DNA of 5,008 nucleotides from an uncultured Clostridia bacterium (GTDB lineage: Bacteria; Bacillota; Clostridia; Oscillospirales; CAG-272), in NCBI GenBank assembly GCA_946040935.1, contig CAMGCN010000100.1, forward strand, positions 1 through 5,008, given 5' to 3'. This document shows positions 1 to 5,008 of the stretch, piece after piece. Position numbers and translations under genes: made by a program. Below the pieces are notes generated by a model. The model saw only the letters and a program-made list of their open reading frames with translations. It did not search any database and was not told where the DNA came from. Positions within the stretch are counted from its first letter, which is position 1, and each line of letters starts with the position of its first letter.

Positions 1-438
1 GCTGGATTCGAACTTCAATTCGCTGAAGATTATTCTAATGCGGTGATTGTGAATCCTAATTACGATGAAAATATTACCGTGTATGACGATGAATATGAAT
101 TTATTGTTTGCTTTTCTTTCCAACATCGTCATTTCGAAGATGATGATGATTTAGTAGATTGGATTCGTAATATCATATCCGGAAACACACTTGCAATTGA
201 ATTTTTCAATAATGAGAAGCGCGGTTTTGGCGGCGAGATTGCTGCAGAAGAATTGCAGGATTTATCATATGAAAAACTGGAACATTTTACCGGATATTAC
301 GGCCTAACAAAACTGTTTGATGTAGCTGATTCGTTCAAAATCAGGGGTTGGGACAGTAATTACAACTTCGATTATACTATGACTTGTGAAGCAGATGGGA
401 GTATCGCAATTACCCAAGCTTTTGTTGGTATACTTTAA
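1..438 (+). CDS. Hypothetical acidic protein, 5' end cut by window
   Basis: This is an unrecognised protein of which 145 residues are visible. The frame is open from base 1, so the true start lies outside the window; the GTG at 43 is internal and has no convincing ribosome binding site. The protein is rich in Asp, Glu and aromatic residues, with an Asp run (DDDD, about residues 46-49 of the visible part). It has no signal peptide, membrane segment or Cys/His metal motif in the visible part. It is probably a soluble cytoplasmic protein. The composition resembles small accessory proteins such as immunity-type proteins, but nothing in the sequence establishes that, and I assign no function. The gene ends in TAA and is closed off by the terminator at 494-532, so it is transcriptionally separate from the next gene. 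The coding frame is well supported; the function is unknown. Confidence 0.75.
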   Translation, partial: AGFELQFAEDYSNAVIVNPNYDENITVYDDEYEFIVCFSFQHRHFEDDDDLVDWIRNIISGNTLAIEFFNNEKRGFGGEIAAEELQDLSYEKLEHFTGYYGLTKLFDVADSFKIRGWDSNYNFDYTMTCEADGSIAITQAFVGIL

Positions 439-463
439 GCATTTCTTCCCTTTCACATTGGCT

Positions 464-483
464 GAGTTGTACTTTTACAACTT
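464..483 (+). other. Small hairpin between stop codon and terminator
   Basis: AGTTGTA at 465-471 pairs perfectly with TACAACT at 476-482 around a 4-base loop, with one possible extra G-U pair outside. It lies 26 bases after the stop of the upstream gene and just before the main terminator. No T-run follows it, so it is unlikely to terminate on its own; it may protect the 3' end of the mRNA or be chance. Confidence 0.3.
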
Positions 484-493
484 CTCTTACACG

Positions 494-532
494 AAAAACC
501 TCTTTTGCCTATGTTGGCAAGAGAGGTTTTTT
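494..532 (+). terminator. Strong Rho-independent terminator
   Basis: The arms 494-509 and 516-531 form a 16-base-pair stem with one G-U pair (T504 with G521) and a 6-base loop. The stem runs into the T-run 527-532. The A-run at 494-498 on the other side means the structure could also terminate transcription on the minus strand. It ends the transcript of the gene at 1-438, 56 bases after its stop codon, and insulates the next promoter, which begins 6 bases later. Confidence 0.9.
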
Positions 533-537
533 GGTGC

Positions 538-566
538 TTGAGCTGTTTGCTGATTAGTGATATACT
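538..566 (+). promoter_or_regulatory. Sigma-A-type promoter for the 4Fe-4S gene
   Basis: A -35 box TTGAGC (538-543, 4 of 6 consensus bases) and a -10 box TATACT (561-566, 5 of 6) are separated by exactly 17 bases. Transcription should begin near 572-575. This puts the GTG at 557 upstream of the message, which argues for the start codon at 599. The placement straight after a terminator supports an independent transcription unit. Confidence 0.7.
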
Positions 567-586
567 TAGTCTATGAAATCGGAAAT

Positions 587-592
587 GAGGGG
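587..592 (+). promoter_or_regulatory. Ribosome binding site that fixes the GTG start at 599
   Basis: GAGGGG at 587-592 sits 6 bases before GTG 599. The alternative in-frame GTG at 557 has no such site and overlaps the -10 box, so 599 is the preferred start. Confidence 0.75.
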
Positions 593-598
593 ATAAGA

Positions 599-1417
599 GT
601 GAAAAAATATTTGCTTCCGCTTATTATGCTGACTGTTTTTGAGACGGTAGCGGTTACGCTGTGGCTGACTCAAGGCAATCTGTTTTATCTGTTCAATTTC
701 AGTTACATAGGAATATCAATCTCTTTGGGAATATTTCTGTATATCAAAAAATATAAGCATGCCCGCCGCGTTGCACAGCTTTTGGTCGGATTATATATGC
801 TGGTTTATTTAGGGTTAATCTGCGGCGAAAATATGCAGCTTGAGGGATTTTGGTACTATCTGTTTACCGGCGTATTTGAAGCCGCCACAATTCACTATGC
901 GGTTGCGAAAATTTTCGGACCGTTAATCTTCGGCAGGGGTTGGTGCGGTTATGCCTGCTGGACGGCAATGATTCTTGATTTTCTCCCTTATAAAGTACCC
1001 AAAGCGCCGAGAAAAAAGTTAGGGTGGATAAAGTATATCACCTTTTTAGTTTCTCTTATCTTCGTTTCTGCGCTGTTCCTTGCACATGTAGGCAACATTG
1101 AAAAAATCATGTTTTGGGCGTTTATAGTAGGAAATGTTCTGTATTATGCTGTCGGCATAATATTAGCTTTTGTCTTTAAGGATAACCGAGCATTTTGCAA
1201 ATATATATGCCCGGTCACCGTATTTTTGAAACCCATGAGTTATTTTTCCCTGCTGAGGATTAAGTGTGATAAAAGCAAGTGTATCTCCTGCGGAAAATGC
1301 AAAAAGGTGTGTCCGATGGAGGTTGATGTTACGGATAATTCCCGTAAACGTAAAAACGGCACAGAATGTATTCTTTGCTTTGAGTGTGTGAAAAACTGCC
1401 CAAAGGACGCGCTGTAA
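599..1417 (+). CDS. Membrane 4Fe-4S protein, NapH/NosR/CcoG-like
   Basis: This 272-residue protein is predicted to be an inner-membrane electron carrier. Hydrophobic segments lie near residues 4-24, 28-48, 58-75, 86-110, 143-162 and 171-193. The basic stretches (49-57, 131-141) suggest six spans with both termini inside. Two membrane-edge Cys pairs typical of this group follow spans four and six: C116/C120 (GRGWCGYAC) and C200/C204 (CKYICP). The C-terminus is a two-cluster ferredoxin domain with C228, C231, C234, C238 and C257, C260, C263, C267, each set in the C-x2-C-x2-C-x3-C-P pattern. NapH, NosR and CcoG relatives pass electrons across or along the membrane to reductases or assembly systems, but no partner gene is visible here, so the substrate is unknown. 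In the first pair the last Cys is followed by Trp, not the more usual Pro. The chain stops five residues after the last Cys, which is compact but complete. It has its own promoter and is probably transcribed alone. Family-level assignment is firm; the specific role is not. Confidence 0.9.
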   Translation: MKKYLLPLIMLTVFETVAVTLWLTQGNLFYLFNFSYIGISISLGIFLYIKKYKHARRVAQLLVGLYMLVYLGLICGENMQLEGFWYYLFTGVFEAATIHYAVAKIFGPLIFGRGWCGYACWTAMILDFLPYKVPKAPRKKLGWIKYITFLVSLIFVSALFLAHVGNIEKIMFWAFIVGNVLYYAVGIILAFVFKDNRAFCKYICPVTVFLKPMSYFSLLRIKCDKSKCISCGKCKKVCPMEVDVTDNSRKRKNGTECILCFECVKNCPKDAL

Positions 1418-1553
1418 GTCAAGGCGTAAACAGAACGGCAAAGGTTATCAGGACGCTCTGCTAAACCGCACCCCTGAAAATTAATGAAAAGTGTCGGCGG
1501 TATTTTAGAAATATTTTTTTCGGTTTGTTTTATGACAGAAATTTTCAGAGGTT

Positions 1554-1578
1554 AAAGCAAAGGCTTTGTTGCTTTTTT
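1554..1578 (+). terminator. Candidate intrinsic terminator after the 4Fe-4S gene
   Basis: AAAGCAA (1554-1560) pairs with TTGCTTT (1569-1575) around an 8-base loop, and the stem runs into a T-run (1573-1578). The stem is only 7 pairs and AT-rich, and it lies 136 bases after the stop codon, so termination may be inefficient. It is the best candidate for ending the 4Fe-4S transcript before the purine promoter. Confidence 0.45.
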
Positions 1579-1607
1579 ATGATGGCAAATTAACCAAAGT
1601 AATCGAC

Positions 1608-1626
1608 AAATTATAGTAAATAATTT
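1608..1626. promoter_or_regulatory. AT-rich palindrome upstream of the purine promoter
   Basis: AAATTAT (1608-1614) and ATAATTT (1620-1626) are perfect inverted copies with a 5-base spacer. The palindrome ends 23 bases before the -35 box at 1650, in the usual place for an operator or an AT-rich upstream element. It does not resemble the PurR PurBox. Chance is possible in AT-rich DNA. Confidence 0.25.
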
Positions 1627-1649
1627 ACATGGAACTTTATGCTGATTTG

Positions 1650-1679
1650 TTGACTTAAATGCCGCAGATATGCTATACT
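1650..1679 (+). promoter_or_regulatory. Extended -10 promoter of the purine operon
   Basis: The -35 box TTGACT (1650-1655, 5 of 6) and the -10 box TATACT (1674-1679, 5 of 6) are 18 bases apart. The -10 is preceded by TGC, giving an extended -10 element. The start of transcription is expected near 1685-1688, only a few bases before the riboswitch P1 stem at 1694, so the message begins with the aptamer. Confidence 0.8.
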
Positions 1680-1693
1680 TACTGTGCATTGAT

Positions 1694-1792
1694 GTTTTCT
1701 GTAACTGGCGGATTAGTGGGTTACCACATGGGAGCAGAAAACTTGAGCGAAACTCTGTTTTCGCTTTCAAAATGTCGACCGCCTGGGCAGAC
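1694..1792 (+). promoter_or_regulatory. ZTP (pfl-motif) riboswitch aptamer
   Basis: This aptamer binds ZTP/ZMP, the AICAR nucleotides that build up when 10-formyl-tetrahydrofolate is low. P1 is 8 perfect pairs (1694-1701 with 1735-1742). The conserved ACTGGCGG (1704-1711) follows P1. P2 is GTGG (1716-1719) with CCAC (1724-1727) around a GTTA loop, followed by the conserved GGGAGC (1730-1735). A variable linker hairpin is formed by 1746-1752 with 1759-1765. The P3 region carries GACCGCCTGGGCA (1777-1789), closed by GTC/GAC (1774-1776 with 1790-1792). The pseudoknot is GGCGG (1707-1711) with CCGCC (1779-1783). These are the hallmark parts of the pfl motif, and purE is a known target class. The linker hairpin is lineage-variable and not part of the consensus. 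Confidence 0.95.
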
Positions 1793-1827
1793 TTCACATT
1801 AGTGTAGTCTGCCCGGTTTTTATTTTT
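1783..1827 (+). terminator. Riboswitch-controlled intrinsic terminator
   Basis: The stem pairs 1785-1793 with 1806-1814 (nine perfect pairs). It extends outward by a U-G and a C-G pair, and inward past a T-T mismatch by CAC/GTG (1795-1797 with 1802-1804) with an ATTA loop. A T-rich tail follows at 1817-1827. The 5' arm uses the same bases (1783-1792) that form the ligand-contacting loop and P3 of the aptamer. The two folds therefore exclude each other: bound ligand should block termination and turn the purine operon on. Confidence 0.92.
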
Positions 1828-1865
1828 CGGCAAGAGAATTTTGTCGATATAGGAGGAAGTATCTT

Positions 1866-2360
1866 ATGAAAAAAGTTGCAGTGATTATGGGCAGCGACAG
1901 CGACCTGCCCGTTGTACAGAAAGCTGTTGACGTGCTTCGTGATTTCGGGGTGCCCTTTGAGGTGAGAGTTCTCTCGGCACACAGAACTCCCGACGAGGCT
2001 CAGCAGTTCGCAAAAAGTGCGAGAGAGAACGGCTTTGGTGTAATTATCGCCGCCGCAGGAATGGCCGCACACCTTGCAGGTGCATTCGCTGCACACTCTA
2101 CCCTGCCTGTTATTGGAATACCCGTGAAATCTTCTACCCTTGACGGTGTTGATGCACTCCTTTCTACCATTCAGATGCCTACCGGAATGCCCGTGGCAAC
2201 TGTTGCGATTAACGGAGCCGCCAACGCCGCCTTGTTGTCTGTTGAGATTCTCTCGGTTTACGAGAAGGAGCTTGAGGAGAAGCTCAGGGCTTACCGCGAA
2301 GCAGGTACAAACAAGGTTCTCGAGAAGGACAAAGAAGTGAGAGAAAAGTTCTCTTGCTAA
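1866..2360 (+). CDS. purE: PurE, N5-CAIR mutase (class I type)
   Basis: This 164-residue protein matches the usual PurE length. In class I enzymes it converts N5-carboxyaminoimidazole ribonucleotide to CAIR in de novo purine synthesis, acting in the cytoplasm as an octamer (family knowledge). Visible motifs are the phosphate-binding loop MGSDSD (8-13), the catalytic-loop SAHRTP (37-42, His39), the active-site segment AAGMAAHLAG (63-72, His69), and the conserved MPTGMPVATVAI (104-115). The AAHL segment fits class I and not the Treponema-type class II, which has a different sequence there. The C-terminal 30 residues are a charged helix-rich tail. The start at 1866 is set by AGGAGG at 1851-1856, 9 bases upstream. 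It is the first gene after the ZTP riboswitch terminator. Class I PurE normally works with PurK, but purK is not the next gene here. Confidence 0.97.
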   Translation: MKKVAVIMGSDSDLPVVQKAVDVLRDFGVPFEVRVLSAHRTPDEAQQFAKSARENGFGVIIAAAGMAAHLAGAFAAHSTLPVIGIPVKSSTLDGVDALLSTIQMPTGMPVATVAINGAANAALLSVEILSVYEKELEEKLRAYREAGTNKVLEKDKEVREKFSC

Positions 2361-2407
2361 ACTGAATCGGTTTATATTTTAATTAAATAAAGAGAGGTAC
2401 AAAAATC

Positions 2408-3088
2408 ATGAAAAATCTTGTTTACACAGGAAAAACCAAGAACGTATATGCACTTGATAACGGTAACTACGAGTTAAAGTTCAAGGATGACTGCACCGGC
2501 AAAGACGGCGTATTCGATCCCGGCGAGAACTCGGTAGGTCTTACTATTGAGGGCGTTGGCAAGGTTAACCTTGAAATGTCCGTTTATTTCTTTGAGCTTA
2601 TCAAAAAAGCAGGCATCAAGACTCACTATGTTTCCGCTGATATGGATAATGTAACCATGGAGGTTCTCCCCGCAAAGCCCTTCGGTAAGGGACTTGAGGT
2701 TATCTGCCGCAAAAAGGCTGTAGGCTCCTTCTATCGCCGTTACAACCAGTATATTGAAGAGGGCGCAGACCTTCCCAACTACGTTGAGATGACCTTTAAG
2801 AACGACGCTCTCGGCGATCCCCTTGTTACCGCTGACGGTCTCAACGTCTTAGGTGTTATGAGCTTAAAGCAGTACGACGCAGTTAAAGAGATGACACAGA
2901 AGATTACCGACATCGTAGATGCAGAGATGCAGAAGCGCGGAATGGCTCTCTATGATATTAAATTTGAATTCGGTTACGTTGGCGACGAGGTATTCCTCAT
3001 TGACGAAATCGCTTCCGGCAACATGAGAGTTTACAAGGACGGCCAGTACGTTGACCCCATGGAGCTTTCCCGTCTTTTCTTTGCTTAA
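2408..3088 (+). CDS. purC: PurC, SAICAR synthetase (divergent)
   Basis: PurC joins CAIR and aspartate using ATP to form SAICAR. The 226 residues are close to the usual length of about 235-240. Visible motifs are the N-terminal ATP-loop signature YTGKTKNVY (6-14), the substrate-site block [13 protein letters not shown] (96-108), the aspartate/ATP-site segment [10 protein letters not shown] (130-139), and the family signature YDIKFEFG (182-189) followed by IDEIASG (198-204). Compared with E. coli PurC, the block at 94-97 has Gly in place of the usual Pro, Val105 where Ala or Thr is usual, and the C-terminal DE-x-SP stretch reads DEIASGN. It is therefore a divergent member with the catalytic framework intact. 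It lies 47 bases after purE with its own ribosome site (GAGAGG at 2392-2397). No terminator separates the two, so they are co-transcribed. Confidence 0.96.
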   Translation: MKNLVYTGKTKNVYALDNGNYELKFKDDCTGKDGVFDPGENSVGLTIEGVGKVNLEMSVYFFELIKKAGIKTHYVSADMDNVTMEVLPAKPFGKGLEVICRKKAVGSFYRRYNQYIEEGADLPNYVEMTFKNDALGDPLVTADGLNVLGVMSLKQYDAVKEMTQKITDIVDAEMQKRGMALYDIKFEFGYVGDEVFLIDEIASGNMRVYKDGQYVDPMELSRLFFA

Positions 3089-3131
3089 TGTCTTTCTTTA
3101 GAACGGCAAATTAACTAACCAGTATTTTTTC

Positions 3132-3138
3132 GGAGGTG
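3132..3138 (+). promoter_or_regulatory. Ribosome binding site that fixes the purF GTG start
   Basis: GGAGGTG at 3132-3138 is 7 bases before GTG 3146. Upstream in frame there is only TGC-CTT-AAA and earlier codons, with a stop at 3116-3118 and no start codon between. The protein therefore really begins Met-Gly-Gly, and a missed N-terminal Cys is ruled out at the sequence level. Confidence 0.85.
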
Positions 3139-3145
3139 CCTTAAA

Positions 3146-4570
3146 GTGGGCGGATTTTTCGGAGTAGTTTCACATCGCGATTGCGCTGTGGATGTGTTCT
3201 TCGGCGTTGATTTTCATTCTCATCTCGGTACTGCTCGCGCAGGTATGGCCACTTACTCTCAGGAGGAGGGCTTCCAGCGACATATCCACAACATTGAGAA
3301 CGCACCCTTTAGAACTAAGTTCGAGGGCGATGTGGACAAGATGAACGGAAAGGTATGTATCGGCTGCATAAGCGACCGCGACCCTCAGCCTTTGCTCATA
3401 TATTCTCACAACGGTATGTATGCCATAAGCATTATCGGCGTTATCAATAATAAAGAGAAACTGGCAAAAGAGCTCTTAGACGGCGGCAAGGTGCATTTCG
3501 GCGCCATGGGCGGCGGCAGAATTAACTCCACAGAGCTTGTGGCTACCCTTATTGACCAAAAGCAAAATGTTGCCGAGGGTATCGCCTATGCTCAGAGCAA
3601 GATTGAAGGCTCTCTTTCAATTATGATTATGACCGCTGATGAGGAAATCATAGTTGCCCGTGACGCAAAGGGCAGAATACCCATTATCATCGGCAAGGAC
3701 GACGACGGCTACTGCGCCAGCTTCGAGAGCTTTGCTTTCAATAAAATGGGCTACAAGAGGGTAAAAGATTTAGGTCCCGGCGAAATTGTCCGTATGACTA
3801 AGGACGGTATCGAAACTCTTAAGGCTCCCGGAAAAAATATGAAAATTTGTGCCTTTCTGTGGACTTACTACGGTTATCCCAACTCAAGCTACGAGGGCAA
3901 AAACGTAGAGGTTGTCCGTAACAGAAACGGCGAGATAATGGCTCGTGACGAGATGAAAAACGGCAGCTACCCTGATGTTGACTATGTTTGCGGTGTTCCC
4001 GATTCGGGAATTGCCCACGCAGTAGGTTATGCAAATGCCGTGGACAAGCCCTTTGCCCGACCCTTTATTAAATACACCCCCACTTGGTCAAGAAGCTTTA
4101 TGCCTGCAAGCCAGAAGATTCGCGATCACGTGGCAAAAATGAAGCTCATCCCTGTCGAAGACTTAATTCACGATAAAAAGCTGCTCTTTATTGACGACAG
4201 TATCGTCAGAGGCACTCAGCTTCGCGGAACAGTTGATTTTCTCTACTCAAACGGTGCCCGCGAGGTACATATGAGATCCGCCTGCCCTCCCATTATGTTC
4301 GGCTGTAAGTACCTTAACTTCTCCCGAAACACCTCGGATATGGATTTAATTTGCCGCCGGGTTATCAATGAGCTTGAGGGCGAAGAGGGCATGAATTACA
4401 TTGACGAGTACATGGACGGTACCACAGAGAGAGGAAAGAAAATGCGTCAGCATATTGCCGATGAAATGGGCTTTAAGTCTCTTGAGTACCAGTCGCTTCC
4501 CGGACTTATCGAAGCTATCGGTTTACCTGAGGACATGATTTGCACATATTGTTGGAACGGAAAGGAATAG
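3146..4570 (+). CDS. purF: PurF-like amidophosphoribosyltransferase, degenerate glutaminase
   Basis: PurF makes phosphoribosylamine from PRPP and glutamine, the first committed step of purine synthesis. This 474-residue protein has an N-terminal Ntn-type domain (about 1-225) and a C-terminal phosphoribosyltransferase domain (about 230-474). The PRPP loop FIDDSIVRGTQ (348-358), VCGVPDSGIA (281-290) and the SFMPASQKIRD segment (317-327) are well kept. Cys235, Cys387, Cys466 and Cys469 fall where B. subtilis-type PurF holds its 4Fe-4S cluster, including the C-terminal CTYCWNG. In contrast, the N-terminus is Met-Gly-Gly, where PurF has Met-Cys-Gly with Cys as nucleophile. The HRGQESAG block is replaced by HLGTARAG (26-33), the HVRYST block by GCISDRDP (73-80), and the oxyanion HNGN by IIGV (96-99). 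Glutamine-dependent activity is thus unlikely, and the enzyme may use free ammonia. A charged insert of about 24 residues lies between Cys387 and Cys466. It is 57 bases after purC and 3 bases before purM. Confidence 0.9.
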   Translation: MGGFFGVVSHRDCAVDVFFGVDFHSHLGTARAGMATYSQEEGFQRHIHNIENAPFRTKFEGDVDKMNGKVCIGCISDRDPQPLLIYSHNGMYAISIIGVINNKEKLAKELLDGGKVHFGAMGGGRINSTELVATLIDQKQNVAEGIAYAQSKIEGSLSIMIMTADEEIIVARDAKGRIPIIIGKDDDGYCASFESFAFNKMGYKRVKDLGPGEIVRMTKDGIETLKAPGKNMKICAFLWTYYGYPNSSYEGKNVEVVRNRNGEIMARDEMKNGSYPDVDYVCGVPDSGIAHAVGYANAVDKPFARPFIKYTPTWSRSFMPASQKIRDHVAKMKLIPVEDLIHDKKLLFIDDSIVRGTQLRGTVDFLYSNGAREVHMRSACPPIMFGCKYLNFSRNTSDMDLICRRVINELEGEEGMNYIDEYMDGTTERGKKMRQHIADEMGFKSLEYQSLPGLIEAIGLPEDMICTYCWNGKE

Positions 4571-4573
4571 GAC

Positions 4574-4963
4574 ATGAGTAAAAATTCAAAATCTGAAAGC
4601 TACGCAGCAGCAGGCGTAGATATTACCGCAGGCTACAAATCCGTAGAGCTTATGAAAGCCCATATCGCAAGAACAAAAAACGAAGGCTGTATTGATGATG
4701 TAGGCGGTTTTGGAGGCTGCTTCGGTCTTAATACCGCGGGTATGGAGGAGCCTGTTCTGGTAAGCGGAACGGACGGCTGCGGTACCAAGGTTAAGCTGGC
4801 AATTTTAATGGACAAGCACGACACCATAGGTATTGATGCCGTTGCCATGTGCGTAAACGATATTATTTGCTGCGGTGCAAAGCCGCTTTTCTTCCTTGAC
4901 TATATTGCCTGCGGCAAAAACATTCCCGAGAAAATCGCAAGCATCGTAAGCGGTGTTTGTGAG
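4574..4963 (+). CDS. purM: PurM, AIR synthetase, 3' end missing at contig end
   Basis: PurM closes FGAM to aminoimidazole ribonucleotide (AIR) using ATP. Only the first 130 residues are genuine, of about 340 usual. They contain the N-terminal [16 protein letters not shown] (9-24), GGFGG (44-48), the ATP-binding [14 protein letters not shown] (63-76) and [19 protein letters not shown] (92-110), all typical of the PurM/PurL ATP-binding family. The ATG at 4574 follows the purF stop by 3 bases. AAGGA at 4562-4566 lies inside the end of purF, which suggests translational coupling. The frame stays open to 5008, but the last 15 codons (peptide [15 protein letters not shown]) come from adapter DNA and are not part of PurM. 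The break is an assembly end and does not indicate a broken gene. Confidence 0.95.
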
Positions 4964-5008
4964 CTGTCTCTTATACACATCTCCGAGCCCACGAGACGCT
5001 ACGCTATC
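4964..5008 (+). other. Nextera (Tn5) sequencing adapter at contig end
   Basis: Bases 4964-4982 are the exact 19-base Tn5 mosaic end CTGTCTCTTATACACATCT. They are followed by the Nextera i7-side adapter CCGAGCCCACGAGAC (4983-4997), then GCTACGCT (4998-5005), which matches the read orientation of Nextera index N709, and ATC (5006-5008), the first bases of the P7 flow-cell sequence. This is untrimmed library adapter and not genomic DNA. Confidence 0.98.

Larger units (their letters stand above)
1418..1649. other. Non-coding spacer, AT-rich
   Basis: I see no gene on either strand in this part of the gap between the 4Fe-4S gene and purE; the minus-strand frames lack ribosome binding sites and recognisable products. 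It contains the weak terminator candidate at 1554-1578 and an AT-rich palindrome at 1608-1626. A distant inverted repeat (1474-1482 with 1540-1548) is too short and too widely spaced to count. Confidence 0.6.

Noticed and set aside
43..45. GTG 43 as the start of the first gene
   Set aside because: The frame is open to base 1 and the protein reads smoothly through this point, with no ribosome site near it, so the gene is simply cut by the window edge.
557..598. Possible longer N-terminus of the 4Fe-4S protein from GTG 557
   Set aside because: It overlaps the -10 box at 561-566 and lacks a ribosome site, whereas GTG 599 has GAGGGG 6 bases upstream and begins a normal MKK-hydrophobic N-terminus.
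1163..1441. Minus-strand Cys-containing frame opposite the ferredoxin domain
   Set aside because: It is the antisense image of the iron-sulfur motifs and shows no motif order or start signal of its own.
1474..1548. Inverted repeat CTGAAAATT / AATTTTCAG
   Set aside because: Nine bases with a 57-base gap in AT-rich DNA, with no associated T-run or known site; likely chance.
1600..1650. PurR PurBox operator upstream of purE
   Set aside because: No pair of the CGAA-containing PurBox half-sites is visible near the promoter; control by the ZTP riboswitch is sufficient to explain the layout.
1794..2096. Minus-strand open frame overlapping purE and its terminator
   Set aside because: No ribosome site, no recognisable product, and it lies antisense to clearly conserved purE codons; it is a shadow frame.
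4964..4982. Tn5/IS50 mosaic end as a real mobile element boundary
   Set aside because: The bases that follow match the synthetic Nextera adapter, an index and P7, which do not occur in natural IS50 elements.
4964..5008. Novel C-terminal tail of PurM
   Set aside because: It is the translation of adapter sequence; real PurM continues with a conserved segment leading to the GGETAEMPG motif.

Overview
This window looks like a piece of a Firmicutes genome, most likely an anaerobic Clostridia member (gut Oscillospiraceae-like). The indications are strong Shine-Dalgarno sites, GTG starts, a ZTP riboswitch ahead of purE, and the style of the PurC and PurF proteins. This is inference from motifs; no marker gene is present. 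The window ends in sequencing adapter, so it is the end of a draft contig, and real genomic sequence stops near 4963.

Layout. Bases 1-438 hold the 3' part of an unrecognised small acidic protein gene, followed by a strong intrinsic terminator (494-532). A sigma-A-type promoter (538-566) then drives one gene for a membrane iron-sulfur protein of the NapH/NosR/CcoG-like 4Fe-4S group (599-1417, GTG start). A gene-free stretch (1418-1865) has a weak terminator candidate, an extended -10 promoter (1650-1679), and a ZTP (pfl-motif) riboswitch whose expression platform is a strong intrinsic terminator (1694-1827). Behind it come four co-directional de novo purine synthesis genes: purE (1866-2360), purC (2408-3088), a purF-like gene (3146-4570) and the start of purM (4574-4963).

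How the genes work together. PurF makes phosphoribosylamine, PurM closes the imidazole ring to give AIR, PurE places the carboxylate to give CAIR, and PurC adds aspartate to give SAICAR. The riboswitch senses ZTP/ZMP, the AICAR nucleotides that accumulate when 10-formyl-tetrahydrofolate is short. It should switch the operon on by preventing termination.

The most notable biology is the PurF-like protein. It keeps the phosphoribosyltransferase PRPP loop and all four cysteines expected to hold a 4Fe-4S cluster. Its N-terminal glutaminase domain has Gly where the catalytic Cys should be, and the other glutaminase motifs are also lost. This suggests a PurF that cannot use glutamine itself. The most notable technical point is the last 45 bases: a Nextera (Tn5) adapter including an i7 index, which gives purM a false C-terminal tail.
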